Shown here one piece after another: positions 1 through 10,800 of a stretch of 64,000 nucleotides of DNA. Source of the stretch: Flavobacterium sp. HSC-32F16 (GTDB lineage Bacteria; Bacteroidota; Bacteroidia; Flavobacteriales; Flavobacteriaceae); NCBI RefSeq assembly GCF_024171645.1, contig NZ_JALKAC010000006.1, forward strand, positions 62,001-126,000, in the 5' to 3' direction. The translations under genes and the position numbers were made by a program. Below the pieces are notes generated by a model that worked only from the letters and a program-made list of their open reading frames with translations, searched no databases and was not told where the DNA came from. How positions within the stretch are numbered: the first letter of the stretch is position 1; the number at the start of each line of letters is the position of its first letter.

Positions 1-942
1 TCCGTTTAATAATATTTTGTCACCTTGCGTTTCAATTGTTCTAAAACCAATTTTATCCTTTAAATTTTGTCCGTTAAAATCGATTTTCACCTCATATAAT
101 TTCGGATTTTCAGGAGACCAATAAGAGATTTTTTTAGCTGGAATTTCAAAATTTAAAACCCCGTCAGCATTAATTTTTCCTTTGTAATTGATTTTTAATT
201 CAGGAATAGAAATCGAAATCTGATTTTTTGAAGCATCTAAATTGTTAATTTTAATAAATCCAGAAATAACATTTGCATTTCCTTTTTTCAGCTGAATCGT
301 ATAATCTTCCACAAAAGAAGATTCTTCTTCAATTAAAGTAACATCTCGAGTAATCCCGCCGTAATTCCACCAATCGGTATTCACAGTAGGAACATCTTCT
401 TTGTGACGTGTATTATCCACTTTAATAACCAGATAATTTCCTGTTGGTTTTACAATTGAAGTAACTTCATAATTAAATGGCGTAAAACCGCCTTGGTGCG
501 TTTCCAGTTTTTTTCCGTTTAAATAAACATCAGCTTTGTAATTAATGGCTCCCAAATACAAAAACAGACGTTTGTTAGCAGCTAAATTGTAATCGAAAGA
601 TTTTTTAAACCAAACATTTCCTTCGTAATATTTCAGTTCCGTTACCTGTGAATTCCAGTCGCCCGGGATATTGATTGTCGGCGATTTATCAAAATCGTAT
701 TCTACTAATTCTTGTTTGTTTACCGCATGATAGTTATTGAAGAATGCGCCTTTTGCCGGTTTTTCCTGTTTGTCATATTGATCAAGATGAAAGCTGTAAA
801 AGCCTGTTTGATACGGATCAATAATGTAGTTCCAAACACCGTTTAATGAAGTCGTATTCCGGTTTGAAACGTTGGAAATTAAATCCTGAGATTGTCCAAT
901 AAAGGATGAAATCAACAGAAAAAGGATAATTAGTTTTTTCAT
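1..942 (-). CDS. Glycoside hydrolase family 2, N-terminal part (cut by window edge)
   Basis: The reading frame runs off the left edge. The ATG at 942-940 gives 314 visible residues, beginning with a signal peptide (MKKLIILFLLISSFIG) cut near the SQ that follows. Residues of the form YYEGNVWFKKSF, VYLNGKKL, HQGGFTPFNYEV and DWWNYGGITRDV are the usual landmarks of the GH2 sugar-binding jelly-roll domain; the Ig-like domain follows and the catalytic barrel lies outside the window. GH2 enzymes include beta-glucuronidases, beta-galactosidases and beta-mannosidases. Beside a lyase, a GH88 and uxuA, a beta-glucuronidase or beta-galactosidase trimming oligosaccharides in the periplasm is likely, but the catalytic residues are not visible. 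It is the last gene seen in the susC-susD gene run and starts 9 bp after the lyase gene ends. Confidence 0.9.
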   Translation of the reverse strand, partial: MKKLIILFLLISSFIGQSQDLISNVSNRNTTSLNGVWNYIIDPYQTGFYSFHLDQYDKQEKPAKGAFFNNYHAVNKQELVEYDFDKSPTINIPGDWNSQVTELKYYEGNVWFKKSFDYNLAANKRLFLYLGAINYKADVYLNGKKLETHQGGFTPFNYEVTSIVKPTGNYLVIKVDNTRHKEDVPTVNTDWWNYGGITRDVTLIEEESSFVEDYTIQLKKGNANVISGFIKINNLDASKNQISISIPELKINYKGKINADGVLNFEIPAKKISYWSPENPKLYEVKIDFNGQNLKDKIGFRTIETQGDKILLNG

Positions 943-951
943 TTGTGAAAT

Positions 952-2079
952 TTATTTTTTAACCATTTTTATACCTTTCGAAAAGGTATTTTCTTTTTTG
1001 AATTTGATAATGTAAAGTCCCGATTTCAAAGAAGCTACATTTACACTTTCTGATAAGGTGTCGTTAAGGATAACTTGTTTTCCGCTGCTGTCGTAAATTC
1101 TCAACCCTGTATATTGATTTAAGATAACGTCTGACAGCTGCAATTTATCTCCAACAGGATTGGGAAATTGTATAAGTGCTTTGTCTGATACATTTTCTTT
1201 TGAAGATAAAGAAGTCAATTCTTCAATGCTGAAATCAGAAAAACGCATGGCTTCGTCTCTCATATTGGCAATATCAGCCAGACTTCGATAGATTCCCCAT
1301 TTTGGACGAATAAAAGAATTTGCCGCATACACGACACCCGAAGCCGATGTATAAGCAGGACGAATCGTTTGAATATTAGCATTGCTGTAATCCATTAAAA
1401 CAGTTCCGTCGCTTACTTTTTTTATAATTATTGAATAAGCTCCCTGTAATCCTATTTTTAAGGTCTCTACGGCTTCAACCCAAATTCCTTCAAATAAAGA
1501 CATGTTTAGATTTTGATATTTTATGGTTGAAGCTGCAGCATCTTTATCATAAATTAATTCCAGCCGCGTTCCTCCATTAGATAATTTTCTCAGAGTCAAA
1601 GTAAACAGCGGATCGTCATCGTCTCCGTCTACCGCTTTTACCTGATGAATGTGTGTAAAACTTGTAGTAGGTTTGAATCCTGCCGGTACTTTAAAACGCC
1701 ATTTGTATTGTATCGTTTCGCCAATAATTCCTTTTAAATTATCCGGAGAAGGCGAGTAAGATTTAATTTCAACACGCTGTCTGTCCGTTTTTCCCGCTAC
1801 AGGTTCATTATCAGGAGGTGTATTGCTCACATGCGAATAAAATTCAAAAACATATTTGTTTAGTTCAGCATCAAAAACCTCGGCAATATGACGTCCAAAA
1901 CTGGGATGAATAACATCTGGAGCTTCAATCGCTCCGTTTGTTGTTCCAGGAGCTAATACGTTCGTAATTAATTCGTAAGTCCCAATTCCGTCAGGACCAT
2001 CGGCATTTAATATTACTTGTGCATTGCCAGCAAAACTTGTCAATACTAAAACAATGATATAAAAAGAGGTATTTTTCAT
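952..2079 (-). CDS. Secreted polysaccharide-lyase-like jelly-roll protein with T9SS tail
   Basis: The product has 375 residues: a signal peptide of about 20, a catalytic-like domain to about residue 290, and a type IX sorting domain at the C-terminus (FPNPVGDKLQLSD, later LKSGLYIIKF and a final KMVKK). The central domain carries DRQRVEIK near residue 100 and HIHQVK near 145. These resemble the Arg/Glu and Gln/His active-site strands of beta-jelly-roll uronate lyases (the heparinase I, PL20 glucuronan-lyase and PL28 ulvan-lyase type). This is an inference from motifs; I cannot fix the PL family. A lyase in this position would cut the polymer outside the cell, and its unsaturated oligosaccharides would be the substrate of the GH88 encoded two genes upstream. 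The gene belongs to the minus-strand PUL, 140 bp after the GH2 gene. Confidence 0.75.
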   Translation of the reverse strand: MKNTSFYIIVLVLTSFAGNAQVILNADGPDGIGTYELITNVLAPGTTNGAIEAPDVIHPSFGRHIAEVFDAELNKYVFEFYSHVSNTPPDNEPVAGKTDRQRVEIKSYSPSPDNLKGIIGETIQYKWRFKVPAGFKPTTSFTHIHQVKAVDGDDDDPLFTLTLRKLSNGGTRLELIYDKDAAASTIKYQNLNMSLFEGIWVEAVETLKIGLQGAYSIIIKKVSDGTVLMDYSNANIQTIRPAYTSASGVVYAANSFIRPKWGIYRSLADIANMRDEAMRFSDFSIEELTSLSSKENVSDKALIQFPNPVGDKLQLSDVILNQYTGLRIYDSSGKQVILNDTLSESVNVASLKSGLYIIKFKKENTFSKGIKMVKK

Positions 2080-2219
2080 AAGTATTTAGTTTAATTGATT
2101 GTTTTTAATTCATTTTGTCAATTTCGACTGAAAGGAGACTCGAAATGACATACTTCATGCATATTTTACAAAATCTTTCTAATCCTTTTAATCTGTGGCA
2201 AAAAACTTTGCGGTTAAAC

Positions 2220-4640
2220 TTAATTAACCGGAATCTTCAAATATTCCCCTTTAAAACTCTGGTTTAAAGCCGTCATTTCAATAGGGCTGCCTGATCCGTC
2301 AGGAATTACTTCAATCGAAGCTTTTCCGTTTGCCATTTTTATAGATTCACTTCCTGTTGGTGTTCCCTGACTTTTTAAAGTCTTTCCGCCTTTTAAACAT
2401 TGGAAATAAACACTTTCCTCATAATCTAAACAACGTAAATTATTATTATCAATTGCAATTGCCGTTACCATATAATTGCCATTTTTTAGTTTTGCTGATG
2501 ATAATTGCAACGAAGAAGCCGTATCATTTTTATTGAAACGATAATTGACTTTTATGGTATCAGAAACTGTTTTTTCGTCTTTATTTTTACCAATGGCAAT
2601 TAGAATATTTTCTCCTTTTTTAAAATTGACATCCCAAGTTAACCCATTTGCAGGATAAAGAGAAAGATTACGTTGTTTTTCACCCAATGATTTTCCGTCA
2701 TGGAATAAAGTCACTTTTTCGCAGTTACTGAAAACGCTGATTGTTCTCGGGGTATTTTCAGGTCCCTGACGTTCTGTCCAGGTATGCGATTCTATATAGG
2801 TAAAAGGTTCTTTTGCCCAATAACTTTTAAAAACATAATACGCATCTTTCGGATTCCCATTTCGGTCTGTCAATCCTTTTTGATTCATGTAAGGAATATC
2901 ATCTTCCGGACGTAACGGCGTTGCAAAATCCTTAAATGCCCATTGAACATTACCCCCGAACTCTGGATCATTCTCGGATATATGCAAATGCCAGTCAAAT
3001 AAATCTACGATATAATTTTCGCTCCAATCGCCAATTTGGGCAATGTTGGCCACTTTAGTCTGCACAATGGCTTCTTCCCATCCTTCGGCTTTAATTACAT
3101 TTTCGCCTGTTACCGGATTCTCGCTGTGACGTCCAACGTGGCTGTCTCCGCCATATTCAGCATGAATGAAATGTTTGTATTCTTTTTTGTAAACATTAAT
3201 CGCTTTTTGGTAGCTTTTATAACTTCCGGAATACCACCCAGACCAGATAGAAGGTGAGAAGACATCTACGATATGCGAGCCTTCATAATATTTTCTAATC
3301 GCTGTTTTTCTTGTTGGATCCAGTTTATGTGCAATATCGTTTAATTCAGATAAAATAACATTTGTTTTTTCGGTATTATCGCCGTCAGGAAAATCAGGAA
3401 GCCAGTTCATTTCATTTCCAAGCGACCAGATAATAATACTTGGATGATTGTAATTTTGATTGATGATTTCGGCCAGCATATTTTTGGTATTCTTTTTCCA
3501 AACTTCATTACCAATACCACCGCGGCACCAAGGCAGTTCATCCCAAACCAAAAGTCCCAGTTCATCGCAGGCTTTATAAACTTCAGGATCTTGCGGATAG
3601 TGTGCCAGGCGAACAAAATTAGCACCCATATCTTTGATCGATTTCATATCTGCCCAATGCTGCTCGTTGCTCATGGCGGCCCCAACTCCTGCTTGTTCTT
3701 CATGACGGTGTGTACCGCGAATTAATAAACGTTTTCCGTTTAGGTAAAAAGGACCATGATCTTTAAACTCAAACCATCTAAAGCCTACTTTTTCAGAAAT
3801 GCTGTCTTTGATTTGATTTTTCTCTGATAAAACAGCTGTCAGTTTATATAAATTTGGTTTTTCGGTATCCCAAAGTTCTGGGTTTTTGATGTTTTCGAAA
3901 GTAATTGTCGAAGTTTTATCCGAAACAGGAATCGTTTTGCTAGCGACTTTTTTGCCTTTTGAGGTTTTAAGTGTTACGGTTAACGATAAATCTTTTGAAT
4001 GATCTGCATTTACAAAAGAAGAAACAATTTGCACCGAAGCTTTTTTAGCCGATACTTCGGGAGTTGTAATCTTTACATTCTCAATATGATTTTTGTATTT
4101 TGAAACCAGCCACACATCGCGCGTGATTCCTCCGTAAATAAAGAAATCACTTTTTTGAGACGGAATAATTTCGATGTCGTAACTATTATCAACGCGAACA
4201 AAAATATCGTTGTTTCCTTCTTTTATAAAATTGGTAATATCGATAGAAAACCCAATGTAACCGCCAATATGACTTCCGGCTTCTTTTCCGTTTACATACA
4301 CTTTTGTGGTTACGTTTGAACCTTCAAAGTATAACGAATACACGCTGTTTTTATCAATATTCGAAATGTTTAATTTCTTTTGATACCAGCTGGCGTCGCG
4401 TCTGTAACCCGGATTTAAATCCGTTACATCTTCGGCATTCCAGGTATGAGGTAAATTTAACGAAGTCCAGTTTGTTGCTTTTTGTGCTTCGCTGAGGTTT
4501 GAGGTATGATTTTCTAAATAAAGCCAATTGTCGTTAATATTCATCTTTGTCTGAGCAAAACTGCTGCTCAGACAAACCTGAAAAAAAACAAAAAGCGCAA
4601 AAATTGAAAATGTATTATTTTTATACAGTCGGTTCTTCAT
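2220..4640 (-). CDS. Glycoside hydrolase family 2 enzyme (beta-glucuronidase/beta-galactosidase type)
   Basis: With the ATG at 4640-4638 the protein has 806 residues and starts MKNRLYKNN; a TTG 21 bp upstream would add seven residues but is a weaker choice. An N-terminal hydrophobic segment serves as signal peptide. The GH2 order is complete: sugar-binding domain (YEGSNVTTKVYVNGKEAG), Ig-like domain, TIM barrel (LLIRGTHRHEEQAG) and C-terminal Ig-like domains. The acid/base glutamate is in WSLGNEMNW and the probable nucleophile glutamate in FIHAEYGGDSH. Without structure the aglycone and sugar cannot be fixed. With uxuA and an SDR reductase in the same locus, release of terminal glucuronate or a neutral sugar between lyase cuts is reasonable. 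The gene lies between the GH88 and lyase genes. Confidence 0.93.
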   Translation of the reverse strand: MKNRLYKNNTFSIFALFVFFQVCLSSSFAQTKMNINDNWLYLENHTSNLSEAQKATNWTSLNLPHTWNAEDVTDLNPGYRRDASWYQKKLNISNIDKNSVYSLYFEGSNVTTKVYVNGKEAGSHIGGYIGFSIDITNFIKEGNNDIFVRVDNSYDIEIIPSQKSDFFIYGGITRDVWLVSKYKNHIENVKITTPEVSAKKASVQIVSSFVNADHSKDLSLTVTLKTSKGKKVASKTIPVSDKTSTITFENIKNPELWDTEKPNLYKLTAVLSEKNQIKDSISEKVGFRWFEFKDHGPFYLNGKRLLIRGTHRHEEQAGVGAAMSNEQHWADMKSIKDMGANFVRLAHYPQDPEVYKACDELGLLVWDELPWCRGGIGNEVWKKNTKNMLAEIINQNYNHPSIIIWSLGNEMNWLPDFPDGDNTEKTNVILSELNDIAHKLDPTRKTAIRKYYEGSHIVDVFSPSIWSGWYSGSYKSYQKAINVYKKEYKHFIHAEYGGDSHVGRHSENPVTGENVIKAEGWEEAIVQTKVANIAQIGDWSENYIVDLFDWHLHISENDPEFGGNVQWAFKDFATPLRPEDDIPYMNQKGLTDRNGNPKDAYYVFKSYWAKEPFTYIESHTWTERQGPENTPRTISVFSNCEKVTLFHDGKSLGEKQRNLSLYPANGLTWDVNFKKGENILIAIGKNKDEKTVSDTIKVNYRFNKNDTASSLQLSSAKLKNGNYMVTAIAIDNNNLRCLDYEESVYFQCLKGGKTLKSQGTPTGSESIKMANGKASIEVIPDGSGSPIEMTALNQSFKGEYLKIPVN

Positions 4641-4661
4641 AAGTTGTTTTTTTAGACTCAA

Positions 4662-4705
4662 AGGTTCAGAGGTTCAAAGACTCAGAGGTTCAAAGGCTAA
4701 ATATC
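4662..4705. repeat. Short direct repeats of the ggttcaaagactcag type
   Basis: Between the GH88 and GH2 genes the word GAGGTTCAAAG occurs twice (4672-4682 and 4687-4697) inside a run of related 8-10 bp units (actcaaaggttcagaggttc and similar). It looks like a degenerate short-unit repeat, probably slippage-prone. No function is evident. Confidence 0.6.
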
Positions 4706-4729
4706 TTTGTCGCTTTGTACCTCTCTTCG

Positions 4730-5908
4730 CTACTTTCTTCTTAATAACGCTTCCAGAAAATAATAATCGGCGTAGATTATGGGTTCATCAATTTCATCGT
4801 GTTTTGGCCAGTTTCCTGTGCTGTGATCAAAAAGAAAAGGCGCCTTGATTTTAGAATTCAGAATGTATTTGTCAGTTTGTACCGATGCCATTACTTTATC
4901 GGCGAAAGCCAAATAAGTTTGATTTTTAGTATAGCTGTATAATTCATATAATGCCGATGCCATAACCATTGCAGCAGAAACATCGCGAGCCGAATTTGGA
5001 ATACTTGGATCTTTAAAATCCCAATACGGAATTCCGTCTTCAGGCAGATTTTTATTGTTTATAAAAAACTTAGCTGTTGCTTCGGCTTGTTTTAAATAAG
5101 CTGGATCTTTTGTGTATCGATAGGACATGGTAAATCCGTAAACGGCCCAGCCTTGTCCGCGCGCCCAAACCGAATCATCATTGTATCCCTGAAGTGTCGT
5201 TTTCTTTCTAACTTCACCTGTATTCGGATTATAATCAATAACATGATAACAGCTGTTGTCTTCCCTAAACTGATTTTTCAGCGTTGTATTAGCGTGTTTA
5301 ATGGCTATATCGCGGTATTTTGGATTTCCAGATAATTTAGAAGCTTCAAAAAGTAATTCCAGATTCATCATATTATCAATGATTACGGGATAATCCCAAA
5401 TTTCTTTGTTGAAATCCCAAGAACGAATCGAACCCACTTTTGAATTAAACCTCGTGCATAAAGTTTCAGCGCCTTTAATAATTACGGCTTCGTAGTCTTT
5501 CTTGTTTTCCACTTTTAGGGCTTCTCCAAAACTGCAAAACACTTTAAAACCTACATCATGCGAATTACTGTTGACACTTTCCTTTTTGCTGAAAGGAGTC
5601 CATTTTTGAGCTTGTTCTCTATATTTTGAGTCGCCTGTTAATCGGTATAACTGCCAAAGATTTCCGGCAAAAAAACCGCTTGTCCAGTCTCTTGAAGGAA
5701 CTTTGCGAATTTCATTGTTTTTGATATTCATGCTTCTTGGCATCGACATAGAATCTACCGGATAATCGAGTAACATTTTGTAACGCGTTTCCAGTAATTT
5801 TTCTGCCGTAACAGATGCATTTGTTGTTTGAGAATTAATTCCGGATTTGCACGCTGTCATCAGCGATGCAAACCCAAGAATTAGAGAAATGAAACTAACA
5901 TTCTTCAT
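4730..5908 (-). CDS. GH88 unsaturated glucuronyl hydrolase
   Basis: The protein has 392 residues and a lipoprotein-type signal (SLMTACKSG), so it is probably periplasmic and lipid-anchored. The (alpha/alpha)6-barrel family is recognised from HDVGF near residue 115, IIDNMMNL near residue 175 and DDSVWARGQGWAVYG near 245. In characterised GH88 enzymes the two aspartates at the first two sites are the key residues (D88 and D149 of Bacillus UGL), and both are present. The enzyme hydrates the double bond of the non-reducing unsaturated uronate left by a lyase and so releases a 4-deoxy-hexulosuronate. It follows susD by 275 bp and precedes the GH2. GH105 is the main alternative, but the HD.GF motif fits GH88. 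Confidence 0.92.
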   Translation of the reverse strand: MKNVSFISLILGFASLMTACKSGINSQTTNASVTAEKLLETRYKMLLDYPVDSMSMPRSMNIKNNEIRKVPSRDWTSGFFAGNLWQLYRLTGDSKYREQAQKWTPFSKKESVNSNSHDVGFKVFCSFGEALKVENKKDYEAVIIKGAETLCTRFNSKVGSIRSWDFNKEIWDYPVIIDNMMNLELLFEASKLSGNPKYRDIAIKHANTTLKNQFREDNSCYHVIDYNPNTGEVRKKTTLQGYNDDSVWARGQGWAVYGFTMSYRYTKDPAYLKQAEATAKFFINNKNLPEDGIPYWDFKDPSIPNSARDVSAAMVMASALYELYSYTKNQTYLAFADKVMASVQTDKYILNSKIKAPFLFDHSTGNWPKHDEIDEPIIYADYYFLEALLRRK

Positions 5909-5992
5909 ATTAAATATATTTTGGTAACTAAATTTTGGACGCGAATTAGACTGATTCGCTATCGCGAAGAAGCGGATTATGCTGATTTTTTA

Positions 5993-6133
5993 TTTCACGC
6001 AGATTTGTACAGATTAAATCAGATTTAAAATAGATTTTTTTTGAATAATCTATGTTTAAAAGATTTTTGAAATTTTAAAATATGTTTAAAAATCTGCGTT
6101 CTCTGCTAAAATCCTTTTTTAATCTGCGTGAAA
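5993..6133. repeat. Intergenic inverted repeat, TTTCACGCAGATT family
   Basis: Arms TTTCACGCAGATT (5993-6005) and AATCTGCGTGAAA (6121-6133) are perfectly complementary over 13 bp. Between them are further partial dyads (aaatctgcg, agatttaa). The same arm word recurs at 17034-17114. The element sits between the susD stop and the GH88 start and may end or attenuate the susCD transcript. Confidence 0.7.
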
Positions 6134-6183
6134 CTAAGACATGATAATTTTTGCAATAACAAATCAGTGGCATCCGAGTTTAA

Positions 6184-7704
6184 TTAATAACCAGGATTAT
6201 TTGGTTTTAAATTCGGATTAATAGCTAACTCTGTTCCTGGTAACGGCCATAAATAATCCTTGTTTGGATCAAAATTAGCATGAGGTTCAAGACCTGCGGG
6301 ACCAAAAACTTCAGGTCCATTTTTAAGTCTTTTGATATCGTACCATCTTATATATTCAAAGGCAAGTTCTAATCTTCTTTCGTCAATAACCATTTTTCTG
6401 AAATCGGCCTGAGATAAGCCCGGAGTTACGTTTGCAGGGAAAGAAACCAGTTTTCCAGCTTTATTTCTTGCTCTTGCACGAACACGATTTACATAACCGT
6501 CTGCTTCTGTAGTTCCCGGTGTAATTTCGTTTAAAGCTTCGGCAGCGGTTAATAAAACTTCTGCAAAACGCATCGTGATATAATTGTGCTGTGAAGTTCT
6601 TCCGTTAGCACCAGCTTTTCCCGGAAAACGGAAATATTTTGCAATATGCGGACGCGGCGCTTTTTCGTTATCGCTTGATGGAAAAACCTGCAAAGCACCG
6701 CCCGGACCTGTTTTCTTTCTAATAATAGTATCAAAACTTACGGCTCTTCTGTAATCTCTTTGATCCCATGTTGTAAATACTTTTAAGGACGGAACGGCAA
6801 CAGAAAATCCCTGCCCGTAACTGTAACTGTCATCTTTTAAAGAACCTGTAAAAAATGCGGTATAATCCTGACCGTAATTTCCAGAAGTAAGATTGTTAAA
6901 GTCAATTGTAAATAAAGGTTCTTTTAATGAAGCCGTTTTTGTTGCGTTAAATAAATCCTGAAAATCTGCATCAAGACCTAAACCAAATTTAGCTTCGTTT
7001 GTAATCACAAATTTAGACTCGTCATACGCTTTTTGATATTGTCCTAAAGTTAAATAAACAGAAGCTAAATAACCTGCCGCAGTACCTTTTCCGGGAACGG
7101 CTTTTACTTTTGGTTTATCTTCCAGCCATTGTTTTGCAAATTCTAAATCGGCTATAATTTTTGGATAAACATCAGCTTCTTTGGTTCTGCTTAAAGAATT
7201 GATCTGCGAAACATCGTTTACCACAAAATCAATATATGGGATATCTCCAAAAAGACGCACTAAATGGTAATAGGTAAAAGCTCTTGCAAAATAAGCCTGA
7301 GCTACAATTGCGTTTACTTTTGCCGGATCTCCCGGCGTTTTTTTAGCACCTTCAATTGCCTGATTTGCAGCTGTGATAATCACATACGATTGCGGCCAAA
7401 AATTTGCTACAAGTGCATTGGTATCGTTCATACTCATATCGTTTACATCAATACGCGCTGCCTGTGTGGTTCTATCGCCAATATCAGACATATCATCGCG
7501 GAGCATAAGAGCAATTGTAAATTCTCTTCCCCAATAATTATTGTGTGCAATATTGGCAAAAGCTCCGTTTACAGCTGCTTGTAAATCATCTGTATTGTTA
7601 AAAAAGTTGTCTGGACGAATGATACCTACCGGTTTTTCTTCCAGATCAGAACATCCAAAAAAAGTGAGTGTTCCGAAGAATAGAAATGCTATATATTTTT
7701 TCAT
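6184..7704 (-). CDS. SusD-like surface glycan-binding lipoprotein
   Basis: The product has 506 residues with a lipoprotein signal (LTFFGCSDLEEKP, lipid Cys at 18), then the SusD/RagB TPR-like fold: N-terminal PVGIIRPDNFF, helical AQAYFARAFTYYHLVRLFGDIPY, and C-terminal VIDERRLELAFEYIRWYDIKRL followed by LWPLPGTELAINPNL. It caps the SusC channel and delivers oligosaccharide. It lies 98 bp downstream of susC, in the fixed susC-susD order. Length and motifs are ordinary; the substrate is set by context (uronate-containing glycan). Confidence 0.97.
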   Translation of the reverse strand: MKKYIAFLFFGTLTFFGCSDLEEKPVGIIRPDNFFNNTDDLQAAVNGAFANIAHNNYWGREFTIALMLRDDMSDIGDRTTQAARIDVNDMSMNDTNALVANFWPQSYVIITAANQAIEGAKKTPGDPAKVNAIVAQAYFARAFTYYHLVRLFGDIPYIDFVVNDVSQINSLSRTKEADVYPKIIADLEFAKQWLEDKPKVKAVPGKGTAAGYLASVYLTLGQYQKAYDESKFVITNEAKFGLGLDADFQDLFNATKTASLKEPLFTIDFNNLTSGNYGQDYTAFFTGSLKDDSYSYGQGFSVAVPSLKVFTTWDQRDYRRAVSFDTIIRKKTGPGGALQVFPSSDNEKAPRPHIAKYFRFPGKAGANGRTSQHNYITMRFAEVLLTAAEALNEITPGTTEADGYVNRVRARARNKAGKLVSFPANVTPGLSQADFRKMVIDERRLELAFEYIRWYDIKRLKNGPEVFGPAGLEPHANFDPNKDYLWPLPGTELAINPNLKPNNPGY

Positions 7705-7802
7705 ATGTGGATAATATTTGTTTTTTAACGGAATATGGAATCGCCATTCTGAATTCTATTATTTGATTTTGAATCATGGCGGTTTCCTGATATTTTATTA
7801 GA

Positions 7803-10800
7803 CTAAAATTTTACATTAAGACCCATTGTAAACGTTCTCACGTTTGGATATCCGCCATAATCTAATCCTAAATTGGTGTTGCTTCTTGAATTATTATCAT
7901 TTAAGTAACTTGTTTCAGGATCTGTACCCGGATAATCTGAAATCGTCCAAAGGTTTTGTGCACTGATGTAAAAGCGAACCTTATTTAATCCCATTTTAGA
8001 AACAATATTATCGCTTAAACTATAGCCTAACGAAATGTTTTTTAAACGAATGTAGCTTCCATCATATACAAATCTTGACGTAATTCTTTTGGTTCTTGCC
8101 GCATTAACAGGAACGTTTGTATCAGTATTAGTTGGTGTCCATGAATCTAAAACCTCTGTTGTAGCATTATTATTTCCTGATGCCAGTTCCATTAAAGTAT
8201 AGTTTAAGATCTGGCCTCCTTGTGATCCCTGAAAGAAGATATTCAAATCCAGATTTTTATAAGTGAAATCATTATTTAAACCAAAAATGAAATCAGGATT
8301 TGGGTTTCCGATGATTGTTTTATCTTGTGAATCCAGTTTTCCGTCACCATTAACATCTCTGAATTTTTCTCCTCCGGCAATCGTTTCAAAATTCCCTGGT
8401 AAAACGGCTTCACCTTGTTGAATTACACCATCATAAACAAACCCAAAGAAAGAACCAACTGGCTGACCCACTCGTAAAATCTGAGATTCTGTTGCCAAGA
8501 AGTGCCCCGGCGCAGAGTTAATTAAAAGGTCTTTATTATCAGCTAATTTCAATACTTTGTTTTTGTTTGAAGAAATATTGAAACTTGTAGACCATGTAAA
8601 ATCAGCACCAATAAAGTTTTTGGTATTAATACCCAATTCCCAACCTTTGTTTTCTAATTCTCCCACGTTTTGAAGCTGAGAAGCAATTCCTGAAACTCCC
8701 GGAAGCGGTCTGTTAAACAATAAATCTTTCGTGATCGTTTTGTAGTAATCTGCCGTAATACTGATTCTATTATCAAACAAACCCAAATCAATTCCATAAT
8801 CCTGCTGATACGAAGTTTCCCATTTTAAATTCGGGTTATCCAAAGAAGTCAGCTGAACTGCGTTTACAATTACGTCACCACTTACATAATAAATTTCAGA
8901 AAATCGCGAAAGAGTAGAGTAGGCACCAATAGAAGGGTTACCTGTTGCACCATAACTGGCTCTTAATTTTAAGTTTGAAATGGTTTTGCTGTCTTTTAAG
9001 AAAGCTTCTTTACTAATATTCCATCCAATTGCTCCAGATGGAAAAGTTCCGTATTTAAAGTTTTTACTAAAGCTGGAAGAACCATCTCGTCTTGCAGTAA
9101 AAGTCAGTAAATAACGATCGTCGTAATCAAAATTTAATCTTCCAAAAGCGGAAATTAATTCTGTTTCAGATAAACCGGAATCTGGTTTTAAGAACACAGT
9201 TCCGGCACCTAAATTTCTATAAGAGTTGGTATTGGTTAAAAATCCTCTTGAAGCCGCATACGAATTTTCATTTTTGTTTTTTTGGTACGAGTAACCGCCC
9301 AAAACCGTTAAAACTCCACGGTCGATAATTTCACGTTTAAAAGTCAAATAATTCTCTGTCAAGAAAGAAGAAAATCTTGTATTGTTTACTGAAGCTTCAC
9401 CTTTGATGTTTTTTCCGGCAATTAAAGTAGAAGGAATAAATCTTCCCGTTTGCGAATTATTATCGGTTAAACCTAAAGTAGTTTTAAAATTAAGATCTTT
9501 TGTAATTTGGTAAGAAGCAAAGAAATTATTTCGGTTTACAATAGAAACGGTTTCCAGAATATTTTCCATTGCCGTTGCATACGGATTGTCAATATCATCA
9601 CCAATTGGAGCCGTTGTAGTATACGTACCATCGGCATTATAAATACCTTTGTCCGGCATAAATCTGTATGCCGATGCAATTACACCCGCAGCACCCGTTC
9701 CTCCGGCACCTGTCTGACTAATAATTCCTTCTTTGTTTTGTTTGCTGGTAAAAGTGTTTAAACCCACTTTTAATTTAGGAGATAAATCGGCTTCAAGATT
9801 GCTTACAATCGTGTATTTATCGATTCCGGAATTAATTACAACTCCATCCTGATTGAAATATGTTCCTGAAACGTAATATCTCACATTCTCAGATCCGCCC
9901 GAAAATGACAATTGTGTATTCGAAATCATTCCATCGCGATAAATAGTATCCTGCCAGTCTGTGTTTGCCGGACCTTGTGTATGCGTGGTAAAACTTTTTC
10001 TATACGCCGCAAACTGATCAGCATTTAATAAATGCAGTTTATTGTTTACAGATTGTATCGAAGTAGAATTACTAAATTCAATTACCGGTTTTCCTGGTTT
10101 TCCTTTTTTAGTCGTAACCATAATAACTCCGTTTGAACCTCTTGATCCGTAAATTGCCGTTGCCGAAGCATCTTTTAAAACTTCGATAGAAGCAATATCC
10201 TGAGGCGCCGGCATAGAAACTCCTGCAAAACCATCAACAACAACAAGGGCATCTCCGCTCGCATTAATTGAAGTACCGCCTCGAACTCTGATTTTTACCG
10301 GAGCGCCCGGCTCGCCGCCATTATTGGTTTGTACCGAAACTCCCGCAGCACGACCCTGCAAAGCCTGCTCTGCATTTAAAAGTGGATAAGCAGTTAACTC
10401 TTTTGCTGTTACAGATGATACAGAACCGGTAATGTCACTTTTTTTACGAGTCCCATAACCCACAACGATAACTTCATCAAGATTTTTAGTATCCGGTTTT
10501 AAGCTTACATTTATTACGGTTTTGTTTCCTACCGGAATTTCAACGGTTTGGTAGCCTACAAAATTAAATACTAAAACAGGATTTTTCTCTGAAATGATAA
10601 CAGTGTAATTTCCGTCCATATCCGCAGAAGCTCCAACCGAGGAGTTTTTGATATAAACATTTGCGCCAGGAAGCCCGAGTAAATCTTCGCTGGAAGTTAC
10701 TTTTCCGGTAACTTTTCGATCCTGTGCATTCATCACGATATTTACCAGTAAAAAAGCTACCGGTAAAAACCATTTAAACGATTTGATTTTTTGGTTTGTC

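Noticed and set aside
952-2079. Firm assignment of the lyase-like protein to the PL28 ulvan lyases
   Set aside because: Motifs are compatible with several jelly-roll lyase families, and no sulfatase or rhamnose genes are visible here.
3036-3725. Open frames on the plus strand opposite the GH2 gene
   Set aside because: They lie entirely within a well-supported GH2 gene, have no recognisable domain and reflect codon bias of the real gene.
4662-4705. Direct repeats as a small CRISPR array
   Set aside because: Units are 8-11 bp, degenerate and without regular spacers; no cas gene is present.
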